Below, piece by piece: positions 48,501 to 59,504 of a stretch of DNA of 59,504 bases (positions are counted from its first letter, which is position 1; every line of letters begins with the position of its first letter). The DNA comes from a virus. The notes beneath the pieces are model-generated. The model made no database searches. It was not told the DNA's origin and worked only from the letters and a program-made list of their open reading frames with translations. The stretch is taken from positions 1-59,504 of IMG/VR virus record IMGVR_UViG_3300047157_000188. The stretch is one strand, 5' to 3'. Position numbers and translations under genes: made by a program.

Positions 48501-48596
48501 TACGATTATTGGTGTATACAAGTTATGTTACAAAAATTATATAATACCAACTAAAATATCTAAGTCTAATTTAAACCAACACCGGAGTCTTTTATT

Positions 48597-49721
48597 ATGG
48601 CAGCAATCAACAGAGTATATTTTGCTACACAAGCAGTAAATTTAAAACCACAGAATTCAGATGGAACATCGACTTTCTCCACTTTTTATTCGCCTAAAGG
48701 TGTACAAAGTGTTGGTATGACCACTAATTTCAATCTTGAACAGTTATTCCAATTAGGTCAGTTGGAAGTTTACGATCAACCAGAACAGACTCCTGACGTA
48801 GAAGTTACAGTCAGTAAGTTAATGGATGGTACGCCACCACTATATCTAATGTCTATGGGTGGTTCTGATGGTATTACTGGTGCTGTTGGTAAAACTTTAG
48901 CAAACTTAGGTAACAATAGAGTAAACTTTAGACTTGGTATTTTTGCTGATGATCATAGTAATGCTACTGGAGCACCTGATCATTACGTAGATTGCTCTGG
49001 TATGTACTTGTCTTCATTTACTTATACTTTTCCTGTAGACGGAACAGCTACAGAAGACATTACTCTTGTTGGAAATAATAAGTTATGGGGTAGTGGTGTA
49101 ACTGGAGCTCCTGGCTCAGCCCAGAATGATTTCGGATTCACTGGAAGTGGTAGTCCTGTTACTCCTATTCGTAGATTTAATATTGATTTCACTGAAACCG
49201 TATTGCCAACTGGTGATGGTGGTATTCGTGTACCACGTGATGCTTCCGGGCCCGGTGGCTTTAGAGATCCTAAGCGTCCTTATGTTCAAACTATTACTGT
49301 TAGTAGTGACCTTGGTCGTGAGCAGATTAACGAATTCGGTGCTTTTGCTCCTTATCATCGTTATATTAACTTCCCAGTTGAAGTAACTAGTGATTACGAA
49401 GTTGTCGCTAGTGATGGTGACCATATCGAAGCTAATGACTTTGCTAGTGTTGCTGGTAGTTGCGGTACAACATATACTAATGTTAGCAATAAGCCAGCTA
49501 GAATTACAGTTTGTACTACTGGTAGTGCCAAATGTCAGCTCGATTTAGGCAACAAGAACAAGCTATTAAGTGTTAACTATACTGGTGGTGATGCTACAGG
49601 CGGAAACGCTACAATCACTTACAGTTTTAGAAACTTTAACGACTTTGTTATGAATGCTAGTGGTAGCTGGGTTGACGCAGGTTTTGTAGATGCTACAGAC
49701 GATGCTGACCTAGAAGACTAG
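48597..49721 (+). CDS. Major tail (tube) protein, 374 aa
   Basis: AINRVYFATQAVNLKPQNSD, GVQSVGMTTNFNLEQLFQLG, VYDQPEQTPDVEVTVSKLMD and DCSGMYLSSFTYTFPVDGTA fit tail tube proteins of large siphophages and myophages. Codons are biased like those of the capsid gene, pointing to high expression. No adjacent sheath gene is seen. A GTGTATA box lies 85 bases upstream. Intact. Confidence 0.7.
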   Translation: MAAINRVYFATQAVNLKPQNSDGTSTFSTFYSPKGVQSVGMTTNFNLEQLFQLGQLEVYDQPEQTPDVEVTVSKLMDGTPPLYLMSMGGSDGITGAVGKTLANLGNNRVNFRLGIFADDHSNATGAPDHYVDCSGMYLSSFTYTFPVDGTATEDITLVGNNKLWGSGVTGAPGSAQNDFGFTGSGSPVTPIRRFNIDFTETVLPTGDGGIRVPRDASGPGGFRDPKRPYVQTITVSSDLGREQINEFGAFAPYHRYINFPVEVTSDYEVVASDGDHIEANDFASVAGSCGTTYTNVSNKPARITVCTTGSAKCQLDLGNKNKLLSVNYTGGDATGGNATITYSFRNFNDFVMNASGSWVDAGFVDATDDADLED

Positions 49722-49766
49722 TATAGATTAATTGTAGAAGCAGGATTGATAGACAGGACTAGGAAT

Positions 49767-49916
49767 ATGAATGAAAATGACCTATATAGTATTATAGGTA
49801 GAATGTATGTGGATATCTCTAACACTCAAAAGGTGTTGGAGATGCTACATAACAAAATAGAAGAAAAAGATAAACTTATTTTGGAATTAGAAAAATCTAG
49901 GACGAAGGATGACTGA
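49767..49916 (+). CDS. Small coiled-coil protein, 49 aa
   Basis: MNENDLYSIIGRMYVDISNT followed by a heptad helix (VLEMLHNKIEEKDKLILELE). AGGA lies 8 bases upstream. It overlaps the next start by eight bases. Position suggests a tail assembly helper. Confidence 0.5.
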   Translation: MNENDLYSIIGRMYVDISNTQKVLEMLHNKIEEKDKLILELEKSRTKDD

Positions 49917-50955
49917 TGCTGATATTGAATTCTATATACACAGGATAATATCTGGTAATCTACTATTTACTTATAATGATAGTGAATACGAATTACATGC
50001 TCCGTCTTCTTTGATTAGATACAAAGCTAATTTATTGTACAGTAAAGTTATAGAACAAGAGAAGTATAATGATTGGTTTAGAGAAGAAAATTTAATACCT
50101 ATTATTATACACTTAGGATTATGGCCTAAAGATGCATTAGATATGATTAAAAAACTAGAAAAAAAAGTAGACGATCAAAAGTTAGAATTATATAAATCCA
50201 GAGACATGAAAAGTAGAGTACAGTTTGCTAGAAAAAATCTGCAGTTTAGTAAAAATCAATTAAACAAATTACTTTCAACAAAAAGTGACTTTTATAGTAA
50301 TACTCTAGAGGGTTATGCTTCTTCTATTAAAAATGAATATATTATCTCTAAAACTTTATATTCCGATAATCGTCTTGTTTTTAAAAACCAAGAACAAAGC
50401 GATAAATGTTCTTATCAAAAATTTATAAAGTTAGTTAATGTGATTAATAGTAATATTATAAATTACGAGACACATAAAGCTATTGCTAGAAGTGCTTTTT
50501 GGAGAGCATACTGGAACTGCAACAAGTCACAAGTATTTAAAGGTTGTGTTTCAGATTGGACTGATGAGCAAAGAACATTAGTTGGTGTTTCGCAAATGTA
50601 TGATAGTGTCTATGAACATCCAGAATCTCCTCCTGAAACTGTAATACAAGATTCCGATATGCTAGATGGATGGATGATTTATCAGAGAAGAAAAGTAGAA
50701 AGAGAAAAGAAACAACAAAATATAGATAGTCAAAATTCTAAACTAGCGAATGCTAGTGAAGTCTTTTTAATGGCTGGTGAGGATGGAATGAGCAAAGAAG
50801 ATATTTTAGACTTAAATGATGCTGGTGCCAGAAACAGAATGAAAGAAAAATTCAGTTATATTAATCAGCATGGACAGGTAACAGAAAGCGAGTTACCGGA
50901 AACAAAACGAGAGTTAATGAACCAACAAGCAGAACTTCTGAAAAGTAGGAAATGA
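49909..50955 (+). CDS. Hypothetical tail-assembly-region protein, 348 aa
   Basis: Intact, mostly helical and charged (DMIKKLEKKVDDQKLELYKS), with a mid-part WRAYWNCNKSQVFKGCVSDW. It lies between tail tube and tape measure where tail assembly chaperones are found. No family recognised. It overlaps the next gene slightly. Confidence 0.55.
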   Translation: MTDADIEFYIHRIISGNLLFTYNDSEYELHAPSSLIRYKANLLYSKVIEQEKYNDWFREENLIPIIIHLGLWPKDALDMIKKLEKKVDDQKLELYKSRDMKSRVQFARKNLQFSKNQLNKLLSTKSDFYSNTLEGYASSIKNEYIISKTLYSDNRLVFKNQEQSDKCSYQKFIKLVNVINSNIINYETHKAIARSAFWRAYWNCNKSQVFKGCVSDWTDEQRTLVGVSQMYDSVYEHPESPPETVIQDSDMLDGWMIYQRRKVEREKKQQNIDSQNSKLANASEVFLMAGEDGMSKEDILDLNDAGARNRMKEKFSYINQHGQVTESELPETKRELMNQQAELLKSRK

Positions 50956-50957
50956 TT

Positions 50958-51248
50958 ATGAGTAATCCCGATGTAGATCAATTAATAAAAAATTTAGAAA
51001 AAAAATTCCAAACAACTATGATTGGTTCTTTAGCCAGATTTGAAGAAGCATTTGCTTTTTTGTGGGAAGACGAGCATCCAGATAGATTAAAATTTGAAGA
51101 CAAGTGGGAATACACTAGAAACAATATATTGAATAACGGAAATAAACAACTTAGGGGTGCGATTAACGATATTTTAAAATTTTTAAATACTAAACAAGTG
51201 GATACCAAATATCACTATAAATTCTATTTTAATCAAGATGAAGACTAG
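50958..51248 (+). CDS. Hypothetical protein, 96 aa
   Basis: MSNPDVDQLIKNLEKKFQTT, helical, followed by FEEAFAFLWEDEHPDRLKFE. Same slot as tail assembly chaperone genes. Start at the second ATG (50958), as ATGATTATG offers two. Confidence 0.5.
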   Translation: MSNPDVDQLIKNLEKKFQTTMIGSLARFEEAFAFLWEDEHPDRLKFEDKWEYTRNNILNNGNKQLRGAINDILKFLNTKQVDTKYHYKFYFNQDED

Positions 51249-51256
51249 GAGAAACC

Positions 51257-52150
51257 ATGAAGACTAAGACTTTTACTATTAATGTAGACGATAAAGATAA
51301 AGAGTTTTTAATCCAAACACCTTCTTTAGAACAGCAAAGAGAAGCACAAAAGGTTTACAATCAAGCTTTCACCGATGCTATAAAGAGCAAAAGTGTAGTA
51401 CGAGCCAAGTTAGATGACCTGCTCAAAGACCAGGGGTTGTGGGATGATGAGAAGCAAGCACAATTCGATACACTACAGAGAGAGATCTCAGACGGCGAGA
51501 AAAGGCTGGCTAAAGGCGGTTTTGGTTTAAAAGAAGCCCGAACCCTAGCTGTTAAAATGAGACAATTAAGAGATGATATGAGGGATTTAATTAGTGTAAG
51601 AACTAGCTTGGATAACCATAGTGCAGAAGGACAAGCTGATAATGCTAGATTTAATTATTTAGTTAGTGTTTGTGTGGTGTATAATGATTCTAAACAGCCC
51701 TATTTTAGCAGTATGGAAGACTACCTTAACAGATCTACTGATCCAGTAGGTTTATTAGGTGCTCAGAATTTGGCCAATATGATGTATGGTTTGGATAATG
51801 ATTATGAACGTAATTTACCAGAAAATAAATTTTTACAAAAATATAAATTTATAGACAATGATTTACGTTATGTGGATAAACAGGGTAGACTAATTGATGC
51901 TGATGGAAGATTGATTAATGAAGAAGGAAGATATATTAATGATGATGGTAAGTTTGTAGATAAGTTTGGCAACTTAATCGATGATGAGGGAGATTACGTT
52001 GTTGAAAGCGAGCCGTTTTTAGATGATGAAGGCAATCCTGTAATTTTAGATGAAACACCACAAGAAGACAAAGACCAAGATGAAGAAGCAGAAGCATCAG
52101 AAAAACCTACCACTCCTAAGAGGAAAAAGACTGCCTCAACTAAATCCTAG
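51257..52150 (+). CDS. Tail-region protein with DG-type repeats, 297 aa
   Basis: AGGAGAAACC precedes ATG 51257. Residues 1-200 are helical and charged, with a conserved look (FLIQTPSLEQQREAQKVYNQ). Residues 205-270 hold about seven short repeats of the form DxxGRLIxxDG: VDKQGRLIDADGRLI, NEEGRYINDDGKFVDKFGNL, IDDEGDYV. The end is acidic then basic (EAEASEKPTTPKRKKTAST). The helical first part resembles tail assembly chaperones of large phages. The repeats resemble calcium-binding D-x-D-G loops. A terminator follows. Confidence 0.55.
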   Translation: MKTKTFTINVDDKDKEFLIQTPSLEQQREAQKVYNQAFTDAIKSKSVVRAKLDDLLKDQGLWDDEKQAQFDTLQREISDGEKRLAKGGFGLKEARTLAVKMRQLRDDMRDLISVRTSLDNHSAEGQADNARFNYLVSVCVVYNDSKQPYFSSMEDYLNRSTDPVGLLGAQNLANMMYGLDNDYERNLPENKFLQKYKFIDNDLRYVDKQGRLIDADGRLINEEGRYINDDGKFVDKFGNLIDDEGDYVVESEPFLDDEGNPVILDETPQEDKDQDEEAEASEKPTTPKRKKTASTKS

Positions 52151-52183
52151 TTTAGATCTTTGGTATTATATAATCTCTGAGAG

Positions 52184-52212
52184 TCCTCGTCTGTTATCGG
52201 ACGAGGATTTTC
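52184..52212 (+). terminator. Terminator before the tape measure gene
   Basis: TCCTCGTC, 8-base loop, GACGAGGA, then TTTTCTATTT. It lies 21 bases before the tape measure start, so it may act as an attenuator. Confidence 0.75.
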
Positions 52213-52232
52213 TATTTACAAAGGTATTATAA

Positions 52233-55200
52233 ATGGCATCAGCATTTAATCTAACAGCTGAATTGAATTTACGTGGACCAACTAACGTTAGACAAGTTGT
52301 TTCACAGATCAGGAAACAGATAGGTACTATTGATGCTACTGTTAATGTCAAAGTCAATGCTAATACTACAAGAAATGTTACGCAACTCAATGCCTCTTTG
52401 GTTGCTTTAAATAAAAACTTAAAAAATGTTAAAGGTTCTGCTTCTGCCGCCGCTAGAGCTATGCAGCAATTTAGTCAGGCTGCTGGTGGTAGATCTGTTG
52501 GTCAAGCTTCTCAACAGATTAATCAGGTAACACAATCTTTATCGAATGTATCTAGTAGTACAGGTAATGCTGCTCGAAATTTAAAAGTTGCTACTTCTCA
52601 AATGGAAGAGTTTGGTAAACAATCAGCTTTAGCTGTTAGAAGATTTGCCGCTTTTAGTTTAGTTACAACAGGTATATATGCTTTAAACAATGCTTTAGTT
52701 CGTGGTATATCTTCTTTTATAGATTACAACAAAGAGATTATTAGATTACAGCAGGTTACTGGTGATGGAGCTAATGCTATAGGTAAGCTCGAAGCAAGAA
52801 TTAGTAATCTGGCAACTTCATTAGGTGTTAGTTCTAGTGAGTTAACTAAAATATCTGTTACTTTAGCACAGGCTGGTCTAAGGTCTCGTGAAGCTAGTCA
52901 AGCATTAGACGCATTGGCTAAAAGTGCCTTAGCTCCTACCTTCGATGACTTGAACAGAACGGTTGAAGGTAGTATTGCCTTAATGAGACAGTTCGGTATA
53001 GGTGCTGATCAACTAGAAAGTGCTCTTGGTAGTATTAATGCTGTTTCTGCTAAGTTTGCTGTTGAAGCCGGTGACATTATTGGTGCTGTTCAGCGTGCCG
53101 GTGGTGTGTTCGCTTCTTCTAGTAAGGGTGTTAGTCAAGGTATAGATGCATTACAAGAATTTATAGCAGTATTTACTAGTGTTCGTGCTACTACTCGTGA
53201 AAGCGCTGAAACTATTTCTACTGGTTTGAGAACTATTTTTACTAGACTGCAAAGAGAAAGCACTATTACAGCACTAAAAGAGTTTGGTGTTAATCTACAA
53301 GATACCGAAGGCAAATTTGTTGGTGTTTATAAAGCTGTTGAATTATTAAGTAAAGGACTAGGTGGTTTAGATCCTAGAGATATTAGATTTAGTAAAATTG
53401 TAGAAGAGTTGGGTGGTTTCCGTCAAATTGGAAAGGTAATTCCTTTACTACAACAGTTTACCACTGCTCAAAACGCTTTATCTGTCGCCCAGCGAGGACA
53501 AGGGTCACTAGCTAAAGACGCCGCTCTTGCTCAACTTAGTTTAGCTAATCAAATATCTAAAGTGCGTGAAGAATTTTTAAGTCTTGTTAGAGAGATTGGT
53601 GCCACAGATAGTTTTCAAGTTTTAGTAAAAGGAGCCCTTAGTGTTTCTAGTGCTATGATTAGCATTGCTGATAGTGTTAAAGGATTGATTCCTATACTTG
53701 GATCTGTGTTAGCGTTTAAAGGTATTGGAGCATTAGGTAATTTCGCCAAGGGTTTTGGTGGCGGATTACGAAGAAACGCAGCAGGAGGTGCTATACAAAA
53801 ATATGCTAGAGGTGGTGTGGTTGGAGGTTCCGGTAGTGGAGATACTGTACCCGCAATGCTTGAGCCCGGCGAATTTGTAATTAGGAAAAAAGCCGTACAA
53901 GCTGTTGGTATGCAAAATTTATCTCGAATGAATAGATATGCTCAAGGTGGAGTTGTTGATATTCCATCATCAAAGCCTTATGTTAAAAATGTAAGAACAA
54001 CTTTTGATAAAAAGAGAAATACTCTTATCTCAGAAGCTGTAGCATCAAGTCCTCCTTTGGTTCTTAATAGAAAAGACAAAGTACATGCTAATATCGAACG
54101 TGTGCAAATTGACCCTAACTCATTAGGTTTACCAAAAAGTAATAAAAATTTACAAGACTATAATAAAGCTTTCAATTCACAAGCTCATAAAGCTAGAGGA
54201 TTAGCTTTTGAACAAGTTTTGCTTGATTCTAAGAAAGTTGCTAAGCTCGCCGAAAGAGGTGTTGGTGGAGGAGGCGCTTCTACATCTAGACTAGATGGTA
54301 TGATTAGCAATATTGACTTTGCAGAGATAAAAAGCACACAAGAACAAGTTTCTACATCTCATTTACTAGATAAAGTAGCTGGCTCTATTTTTAGACCAAG
54401 AAGTGATATCGATCGTACTGCTTCAAGTGTAGCTTCTAAAAAAGCTTTATCTAATAAACCTGATACTCTGAGTATAGGTGATTTAACTGTTCTTGAAGAC
54501 GCTGGAAGATTAAAGCAATCTGGTAAAACATCTCGCACACAAGCAGAAATAGAAAAAAATGAACAAAAAAATCTCAGACGTAGCAAAAATTATTTTGGAG
54601 GTACTATCAGAAGATTTGCTACAGGTGGCAGTTCAGAAGACACAGTACCTGCATTACTAACTCCTGGTGAATTTGTAGTTAATAAAAAAGCTGCTAAGAG
54701 TTTAGGAGCAGCGAAACTGAATAATCTTAATCGTGCTGATAGAGTTAAAGGATATAATAAGGGTGGTTTTGTTGGCGTTCAAAAATTTAATACGGGTGGA
54801 GGAGTAGATCCTGAAATAGACAAATTTGCTACTCAATCTCTAAAGCAAGGATCAGCTACCGGTCCTAGTATTGATTTACAAAAATTAGAAAAAAGTATTA
54901 CAGGTATAGGTAAAGCAACTATACTAACAACAGGACGCTTACAAAAATACACTAGCACACTTTCTGTGAGTGGAGATTTATTAAATGATGTCTCTAATAG
55001 ATTAGGAAAGAATAATACTCAATTTGATTTATTAAGACAAAAGGCTAATGGAGCAGCTCTTTCTTTTGAACAAGTAGAGTCTGCTATTATGGGTGATATT
55101 CAGGCACTAAAAAGACAAGGTGCTTCTCTTATTGAAGTGCAACAGAAAGAAGATGCACTAGCTAGACTTAGAGATACTAAGAGTGCAGCTACAAATAGAT

Positions 55201-58200
55201 TAGTTGAGCAACGATCAGCAATACTATCAAACACTATTGTAAATAGCATTAAACGTGCTGGTGATAGAATTAGCTCTATACCTTTAGTTGGTGGTTTTGG
55301 TAAAAAATTAGCTAATGTAGGTAGAGGTATTTCTGGTCAGGCAGGATTTTTTGCTGGTAGTGCCATATCTATGTTAGGAGGAGCTGGAGAAAGTATTTTT
55401 GGGGATAGAGAAGGTTCGGAAGCAAACGCTCGAAATGTTACAGGTTTTGAGAGAGCAACTACTCAAGCAGGAACAGGTTTGGCTATTGCTGGTCAAGTTG
55501 CTATGATTCCTGGTATAGGTCCAGCTGCGGCTGGAGTAATCGCATTCGGTACTGCGATTTATGCTGCTGCTGATTTTGTTGGTGATTTTAGTGATGCTCA
55601 AGAAGAAGCTGCTAGAGAATTAAGAAAAGCTAAAGCTGGTGAAGATCTAGAGAAAGCCACCAAAGGTGTTAAGCGAGCACTGTCTAATTTTGAAGCAGAT
55701 ATCGATGATATTGGTTTAGAGTCTAGATTAATTGATGCTTTAGCGGCTCAAAATCCCGCATTAGCTGCCTCTGCCTCAACAAGTTTTGAAGAATTACTTA
55801 GTAAAACAAGAAACCAAGAACTCGAAAGTGGCACATTTGCAGAACGTGTAGGTAGATTTGTTACCCTTGGAATTGGTACATCACGAAGCAATACTTTAGG
55901 AGCTCCTGAACTTAAAGAGTTTGCCGCAACACAAGCTGCTGCTGCCAGAGAAAGCGCAGTTGCTGCACAACAAGTTATGCTAAAACAAATGAGAAGAGGA
56001 GAAGCTGTTGACTCTACCGTAGAAAAAACGATAGCAAGAACAGATCAGTCAGTACAGCTTCAAATGGCTATCGCTTATAATAAAGCTTTGGAAGAGGGCA
56101 AAAGTGAAACAGAAGCTCGTGCAGCAGGTGAAGCTGCGCTAACAAAAGCTATGGCAGAAGGAGGAATAGCTGCTGTTGAAGCTGCTCAGAATCAATCTGA
56201 TATGACGATCAAGATGGAAGAAGCAGCTAAAGCCACAATGAGGCTATCTTTCTCTCTTAATAAATTAACACAAACTGTGAGTGATGCTGTTAATAGATTT
56301 ATGTTCGAAACTGATCGGGCTAGAAATGCTAGATCCGTTAGAGCAGATAGACTTGATGGTAACGCTTCTATGCGAGATACTCGTTTTAGAGCTAATAATG
56401 TTTTAGAAAATCCTGGAGTATATAGTCGCAGAGATATTATAGATTCTGCTAGTTTTGCTAGTAGTTTTATTCCTGGTCGAGCTGGAAGATCAGCCCGTAA
56501 CACAGCTATAGCTGGTTCATTTATAGAAAGAAATCCAAATCTTACTGTTCAAAGCGCTATGGTTGGACAGGGGGATATAGGTGGTGATTTACTTGCTGAT
56601 AGGCTGAGGACCAGACAAGCCACTGCCTCTGCTAGAATCAGAAACCCGGAACAAAAACAAGTATTTGATGACATAATGACAACCGCAATTCAAGCGGGGC
56701 AAAGTGCAGCCGAAGCAAGCAGAGCACAACCTGGCTCCGACAAAGCATCCGAAAGACTAGCTTTTGAAGATGCTTTTAATAAATCTTTAAGAGAACAACA
56801 AGAAAAAGCCTCATCACCATTACTACAAATCTTGAATGCATTAGAAAAAGAATTAAATGCGTTTAGTAAAGAAGTACAAGCTAGTGGGAAAAGATTAGAA
56901 GAAGCTAGAAGATTTAGACAAAAAAGCTGATGATATTGGTACTGACTTTGAGTTAGAATTAAGAAAGGTAATGACCGGCGTTGATGCCAGCTTTGGTGAA
57001 ACAGCACTAATCTCTGCTCGTAGAACAGGTAGAGACACAGGAGGTCGAACAGATCCTTTTGCTATTTTAGAAAATATAGAAAGACTTAATAAAAAATCAG
57101 AAGACTTAGAGCTTAAAAGAGATAGGGCAGCAACTACCGATACCGATGCTTATGCTAAACATACTTTAGAACTAGATGAAAAACAATAGAGAATTAGCAC
57201 GTAATAAAGCAGCTTTAGAAAGACTCGCAGCTAGTGGAGAATTAGCAGCAGCTGCATTAAGAGACTTGTCTGAGATTAGAGCATTACAAGATCAAACTAT
57301 TAATCAAGCTAAAGGTATATTAACAAGAAGTCCTGAAGAAAACTTAAGAAACTTTAGAGCTGATCAGAGACTAGCACAATTTCAACAAACAGGCAGATTA
57401 GAAAGCAACACTCCTGAAGCCAGAGCAGCTGCTAGAGACGCTTTCCAAAGAAGTGGTGGTGACCCAAGACAAGCTAGATTAGCATTTGAAAATGTTAGAG
57501 CTCAACAAAGAGGAGAAATGTTTGATGCACTAGATCGTCAGCGTGCTTCTAGAGAATTAAATAAAAGAAATGAACGTGCTGATTTCATAATGGATAGAAG
57601 AGAAAAGTTAGGTATAAAAGATCGTCCATTAACAGCACAGGAAAGAGCAGACGAACAAAAGGCAGTTAAAAATGCTGAATTAACAGACGAACAAATACGT
57701 GAAGACTTCAACAAAGAACAAGCTGGCTTAATGAGACAAATGGGTGCTCAAATGGGATTAACCCCAGAAAATGCCCCAGAGTTCTTTAGGGCTATTAAAC
57801 GCTTAGAAGATCCTAGTACAGATTCTGCTGCAAGACTAGCTGAACAAGAAGCTAGAGACGCATCTGAAATGCAACGACAAGCTAACGAAGCTATGGCCCA
57901 ATTGAACGAAAATATGGCAAACCTTCCTGCTGTATTAGAAAGTCTTTCTACTTCTATAGCTAATTTAGAGGGGTATTTAGCATCACAAGGACAAGGACAG
58001 GGTCGACAGCCGGTTCAAAGTCGTCCAGCCCCAGGTAGCGGTCAACCAATAGTGGCAGCGGCAAGCGGTGGTGTTATCAAGCCTGTATATGCTCAACAAG
58101 GCACATATGTAAAATATGAACCTAAAGGTCCAGATAGAATTCCTGCTATGTTGGCAGATGGCGAGTATGTCTTAAAACAGGATGCTGTATCTCAAATTGG

Positions 58201-59504
58201 TATTAGAAACTTAGATATTTTAAATAAAACCGGTTCGTTATCTCAAGCTATGTATGGAAATAAAGGAGGCTTGATTAAAGCTAAAGGATTTGTACGAGGT
58301 GGTCTTGCAATGATGGATTTCGATAATGATCAACAAGGTAGAATGCTTATTGCTTCAACAAATGGTAGAGCAAAAGCAATGGCTGAATCAGAATCTGAGA
58401 GGCATTTTGCTGAGACAGGAGATAGAGAAGCAGCTAATCAAATTTATAAAGATAGCTATAGTAAATATGGTGGATACGATATGAGTAAGCGTATCGATCC
58501 TGATCAGGTATACAATTCAAACAACGAGTACAGAAACTTAATGCTTCAGTCTTCAGAAGAAAGACGCATGCATCATGAAGAAATGCAGATGCATAAAGAA
58601 GGTATGGCGTTTAGTAGAGACCAACTGAGTATGGCTACTACTGCAGAACAAAAAGAGAATCATAAAAGAAGTTTGGCTGAAAGTAGAAACGAGTACATGA
58701 GACTGCATAAAGAAGGTCCTCGCACTACAGCATATGATGAGATGTTTACTGCTGAAGCTAGAAAAGCTAGAGAAAAACAAGCTAATAAAGATTATTTAGC
58801 AGGAGCGAACTTTGCACAAACACAAGCAGCAAAACAAAAAGAAGCAGAACGTATTAAGACTGAACAAGCGGCAGATGCAGCAAATGATGCTCGTTTAGCA
58901 CAAGCTAGTGCTGATTATAATCAGGCGCAAGCTGAACGTAAAGCCAGAGAGCAAAATGCTATCAAGCAAGGATTCATACAACCTGATCAAATATCTGGCG
59001 TACAAACTTTTTATACTGACAGTGGACACAGTAGACATGGAAGTTTTCATAAATATGATCCTGAAACAGGATTGATACATTTTGATACAAGAGATCCAAA
59101 AACTTTAGAAATTACTGGTTCTGCTACTGTTCCTTTTGATAGATTAGACAAAGATAGCTATAGGCGTGTTTATGAACAGTATGAAAAACAACAAGAAAGA
59201 TTAGCACTAGAACAATATCATAGAGACGAAGAAAGAAAACGACAAGAAGCTCAGATTAGAGAAGGCGTAGGACAGATGATGGAAATGCTGCCATCTGTAC
59301 CTGGTATGATGTATGATAATTTTATACAGAAGCCGATGGATGCTGGAGCACAAATTTATGAAAATATGAAACAAACTGCAGCAGCTCAACAAAAAGCAAA
59401 AGAAGAAAAAGCAGCGGCCAAACAAGCTGAAATAAATAATGCTGTAGTGCCTGGTATGTTCCGAACAACAGCACCAGCACCACCAACAGCAACTGCTCCT
59501 TTAT
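52233..59504 (+). CDS. Tape measure protein, at least 2,400 aa (two frame breaks, runs off the window)
   Basis: Residues 120-420 are a TP901-type tape measure core (ALNNALVRGISSFIDYNKEI, ATSLGVSSSELTKISVTLAQ, AGLRSREASQALDALAKSAL, TISTGLRTIFTRLQRESTIT). Then come membrane-like glycine/alanine segments (IPILGSVLAFKGIGALGNF, FFAGSAISMLGGAGESIFG) and three copies of a GDTVPAMLEPGEFVIRKKA motif near residues 535, 810 and 1965. Between the first two lies a nuclease-like insert (see findings). Coiled-coil regions fill 950-1900 and the end. One base must be shifted near 56905 and one near 57190, after which the frame is open to the window edge. The protein sets tail length and enters the cell with DNA. 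Confidence 0.88.

Noticed and set aside
1-59504. CRISPR arrays, insertion sequences, integrase or attachment sites
   Set aside because: No regularly spaced direct repeats, transposase, integrase or paired att-like repeats were seen.

Overview
The window is part of the genome of a large, AT-rich tailed double-stranded DNA phage (Caudoviricetes). It is probably siphovirus-like, because one tail-tube candidate and a very long tape measure protein are visible and no sheath gene is. The host is most likely a planctomycete or a relative. The leftward arm carries a DUF1501 gene, a planctomycete-cytochrome (PSD1: cytochrome C/DUF1549/DUF1553) gene and a two-cluster ferredoxin of the type seen in Planctomycetes. 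They sit inside an unbroken run of phage-style overlapping genes, so they look like true phage cargo and not assembly contamination. The host assignment is inference.

Layout. From 1 to 27.25 kb nearly every gene is on the minus strand. 1-5.6 kb: thyX (partial), a sulfotransferase-like gene, many small proteins, a HhH-GPD DNA glycosylase and a DUF5824-like protein. 5.5-9.8 kb: the PSD1-DUF1501-ferredoxin cassette. 9.8-12.7 kb: ASCH-like, SET-like and hypothetical genes plus one gene on the plus strand. 13.3-23.5 kb: short transcription units (DUF932, phosphoribosyltransferase, tRNA-Arg, DUF1281/api92-like, GP88-like, HNH, zinc-ribbon and many small proteins). Many of these units have their own sigma70-like promoter containing a CGATA box, and they are separated by hairpins and a repeated intergenic element. 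A strongly structured candidate non-coding RNA lies at 17.04-17.41 kb. 23.8-27.25 kb: a sugar cassette of GNA1-type acetyltransferase, GlmS and GDP-L-fucose synthase, ending at a small DNA-binding protein.

A divergent promoter region at 27.25-27.34 kb separates this arm from the rightward late arm (27.34-59.5 kb). That arm holds a sigma-like factor, a HTH/coiled-coil protein (possible small terminase), GDP-mannose 4,6-dehydratase, HNH and ERCC4 nucleases, large terminase, portal, protease-scaffold fusion, decoration protein, major capsid protein, tail fibres, head-tail connector proteins, tail tube, tail assembly proteins and a tape measure protein that runs off the window.

How the genes work together. 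GlmS with GNA1 would make GlcNAc-6-phosphate, and Gmd with Fcl would make GDP-L-fucose. With the sulfotransferase-like gene this suggests the phage builds or remodels a glycan. The phage sigma-like factor at the head of the late arm could drive late transcription.

Sequence quality. Single-base frame breaks are dense at 1-5 kb and 42.6-47.2 kb, sparse elsewhere in the left arm and almost absent at 27.3-40.6 kb. They look like uncorrected indels. Genes marked 'broken' were rebuilt by joining frames by eye, so their exact ends and lengths are approximate.
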